From Streptomyces durocortorensis (GTDB taxonomy: Bacteria > Actinomycetota > Actinomycetes > Streptomycetales > Streptomycetaceae): a stretch of DNA of 64,000 bases. Position numbers and translations under genes: made by a program. The stretch's first letter is position 1; each line of letters starts with the position of its first letter. Positions 63,447 to 64,000 of the stretch are shown one piece after another. Under the pieces are notes generated by a model that was not told the DNA's origin, searched no databases, and saw nothing but the letters and a program-made list of their open reading frames with translations. The DNA is taken from the NCBI RefSeq assembly GCF_031760065.1, contig NZ_CP134500.1, positions 4,712,001 through 4,776,000 on the forward strand, read 5' to 3'.

Positions 63447-64000
63447 CGACAGCGGCAGGACGAACGGCGGAACCGGTACGGACCACGGAACCGGCACGGA
63501 CCACGACGGGGGACAGCGCGCACATGACGACGAGCACATCGCCCGGGCCCGCGCCCGGCCTGGGCCGGGGGTACGCCGACGACCGTGCCGCCACCGTCGG
63601 CTTCCTCGTCCGGAGCGAGGAAGCGCTGCGCGCCGCAGGCCCGGACCGGGCGACGGCCGCCCCGCTGCACTCGGCCGCCCGCCGCGCCCGGCGGCGGTTC
63701 ATGGAACGCCACGCGGCCGCCCTCTACGCCGAACTGACCGATGAGCGGCGTGAGTTCCTCAGGCTGGACGACCTCACCGCCCGGGCGGACACCCTGGTGC
63801 CCGGACTCGTACCGACGAAGAGCCAGGCCGAGGAGGAGCGGCGCAGGCCGCAGCGCGACAAGGAGGGCCGGGAGACCGACCACGGGATCTTCTTCTGGGG
63901 CCTCCTGCGGGACGCCACGGCCGGGCCGCACCTCCTGGAGGCGATGCGCAGGCCGACCCCGAAGGCGCTGGCCGCACTGCCCGGCTTCCGGGCCACCGGC
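63443..64000 (+). CDS. DpgC-like dioxygenase/crotonase, N-terminal part only
   Basis: The first 186 residues of a gene that continues past the right edge. After a low-complexity Thr/Pro leader the helical N-terminal domain follows: LHSAARRARRRFMERHAAALYAELT, PGLVPTKSQAEEERRRPQRDKEGRE, DHGIFFWGLLRDATAGPHLLEAM and RRPTPKALAALPGF. This matches the N-terminal helical domain of DpgC, the cofactor-free dioxygenase that makes dihydroxyphenylglyoxylate in glycopeptide pathways. The catalytic crotonase domain is beyond the window. The ATG overlaps the NRPS stop by 4 bases. Whether a DpgA/B/D set follows cannot be seen. Confidence 0.7.
   Translation, partial: MTTAAGRTAEPVRTTEPARTTTGDSAHMTTSTSPGPAPGLGRGYADDRAATVGFLVRSEEALRAAGPDRATAAPLHSAARRARRRFMERHAAALYAELTDERREFLRLDDLTARADTLVPGLVPTKSQAEEERRRPQRDKEGRETDHGIFFWGLLRDATAGPHLLEAMRRPTPKALAALPGFRATG

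Overview
The window is chromosomal DNA from a Streptomyces or very close relative. It is very GC-rich with strong third-position GC bias and many GTG starts. Gene order resembles the Streptomyces core chromosome (deoC, phosphosugar mutase, pnp, lpdA, deoR, accA2, pccE, pccB, birA, cya, hutH, an L,D-transpeptidase). No rRNA, tRNA, CRISPR array or complete insertion sequence was found.

Layout. 1-4.4 kb: a truncated membrane-protein gene, a secreted protein, a NarL-type two-component pair, a uridine-kinase-like NTPase and a small secreted protein. 4.5-14.8 kb: a (deoxy)nucleoside salvage and catabolism block. It holds a deoC/aldehyde dehydrogenase/pseudo-dehydrogenase operon, a PH-like membrane protein, a phosphosugar mutase, purine nucleoside phosphorylase, a cyclotransferase, an LpdA-type flavoprotein and a DeoR-type regulator. 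The same 12-bp palindrome lies just upstream of deoC and of pnp, suggesting one regulator controls both. 15-17.9 kb: a two-gene unit, a small membrane protein translationally coupled to an NB-ARC/TPR (NLR-like) ATPase, the two sharing a short Gly/Asn-rich motif of the kind proposed for amyloid signalling. 17.9-24 kb: a TetR regulator and the acyl-CoA carboxylase set accA2, pccE and pccB, with maf and small membrane proteins. 24-33 kb: birA, adenylate cyclase, enoyl-CoA hydratase, a GGDEF protein, hutH, a small LAxTG sortase substrate and an L,D-transpeptidase lipoprotein. 33-37 kb: an accessory patch with a truncated TnpB/OrfB-like relic, a large lipoprotein of lower GC and a 9-bp minisatellite. 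37-39.7 kb: an acetyltransferase, an RDD protein and glutamate dehydrogenase.

39.8 kb to the right edge: an NRPS/PKS biosynthetic gene cluster that runs off the window. It contains an MbtH-like protein, a TrmB/LuxR-type regulator, a short exported peptide coupled to a LysR regulator (a perfect 30-bp palindrome lies in their divergent promoter), an Asd-like protein whose catalytic Cys is Ser, an FMN reductase, a type II thioesterase, T*-C, A-T, KS-AT-KR*-ACP, a luciferase-like flavin monooxygenase, C-A-T-TE, an exporter, C-A*-T and the start of a DpgC-like dioxygenase. From the FMN reductase onward every gene overlaps its neighbour, so the unit is one operon.

The assembly line carries many altered catalytic sites: a carrier domain without its Ser (T*), a ketoreductase without Ser and Tyr (KR*), an adenylation domain without its core motifs (A*), and a thioesterase with Cys in place of Ser. 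Only two adenylation domains look active, one glycine-like and one threonine-like. I do not recognise the product. This cluster and the NLR/membrane-protein pair are the most promising places for undescribed biology.
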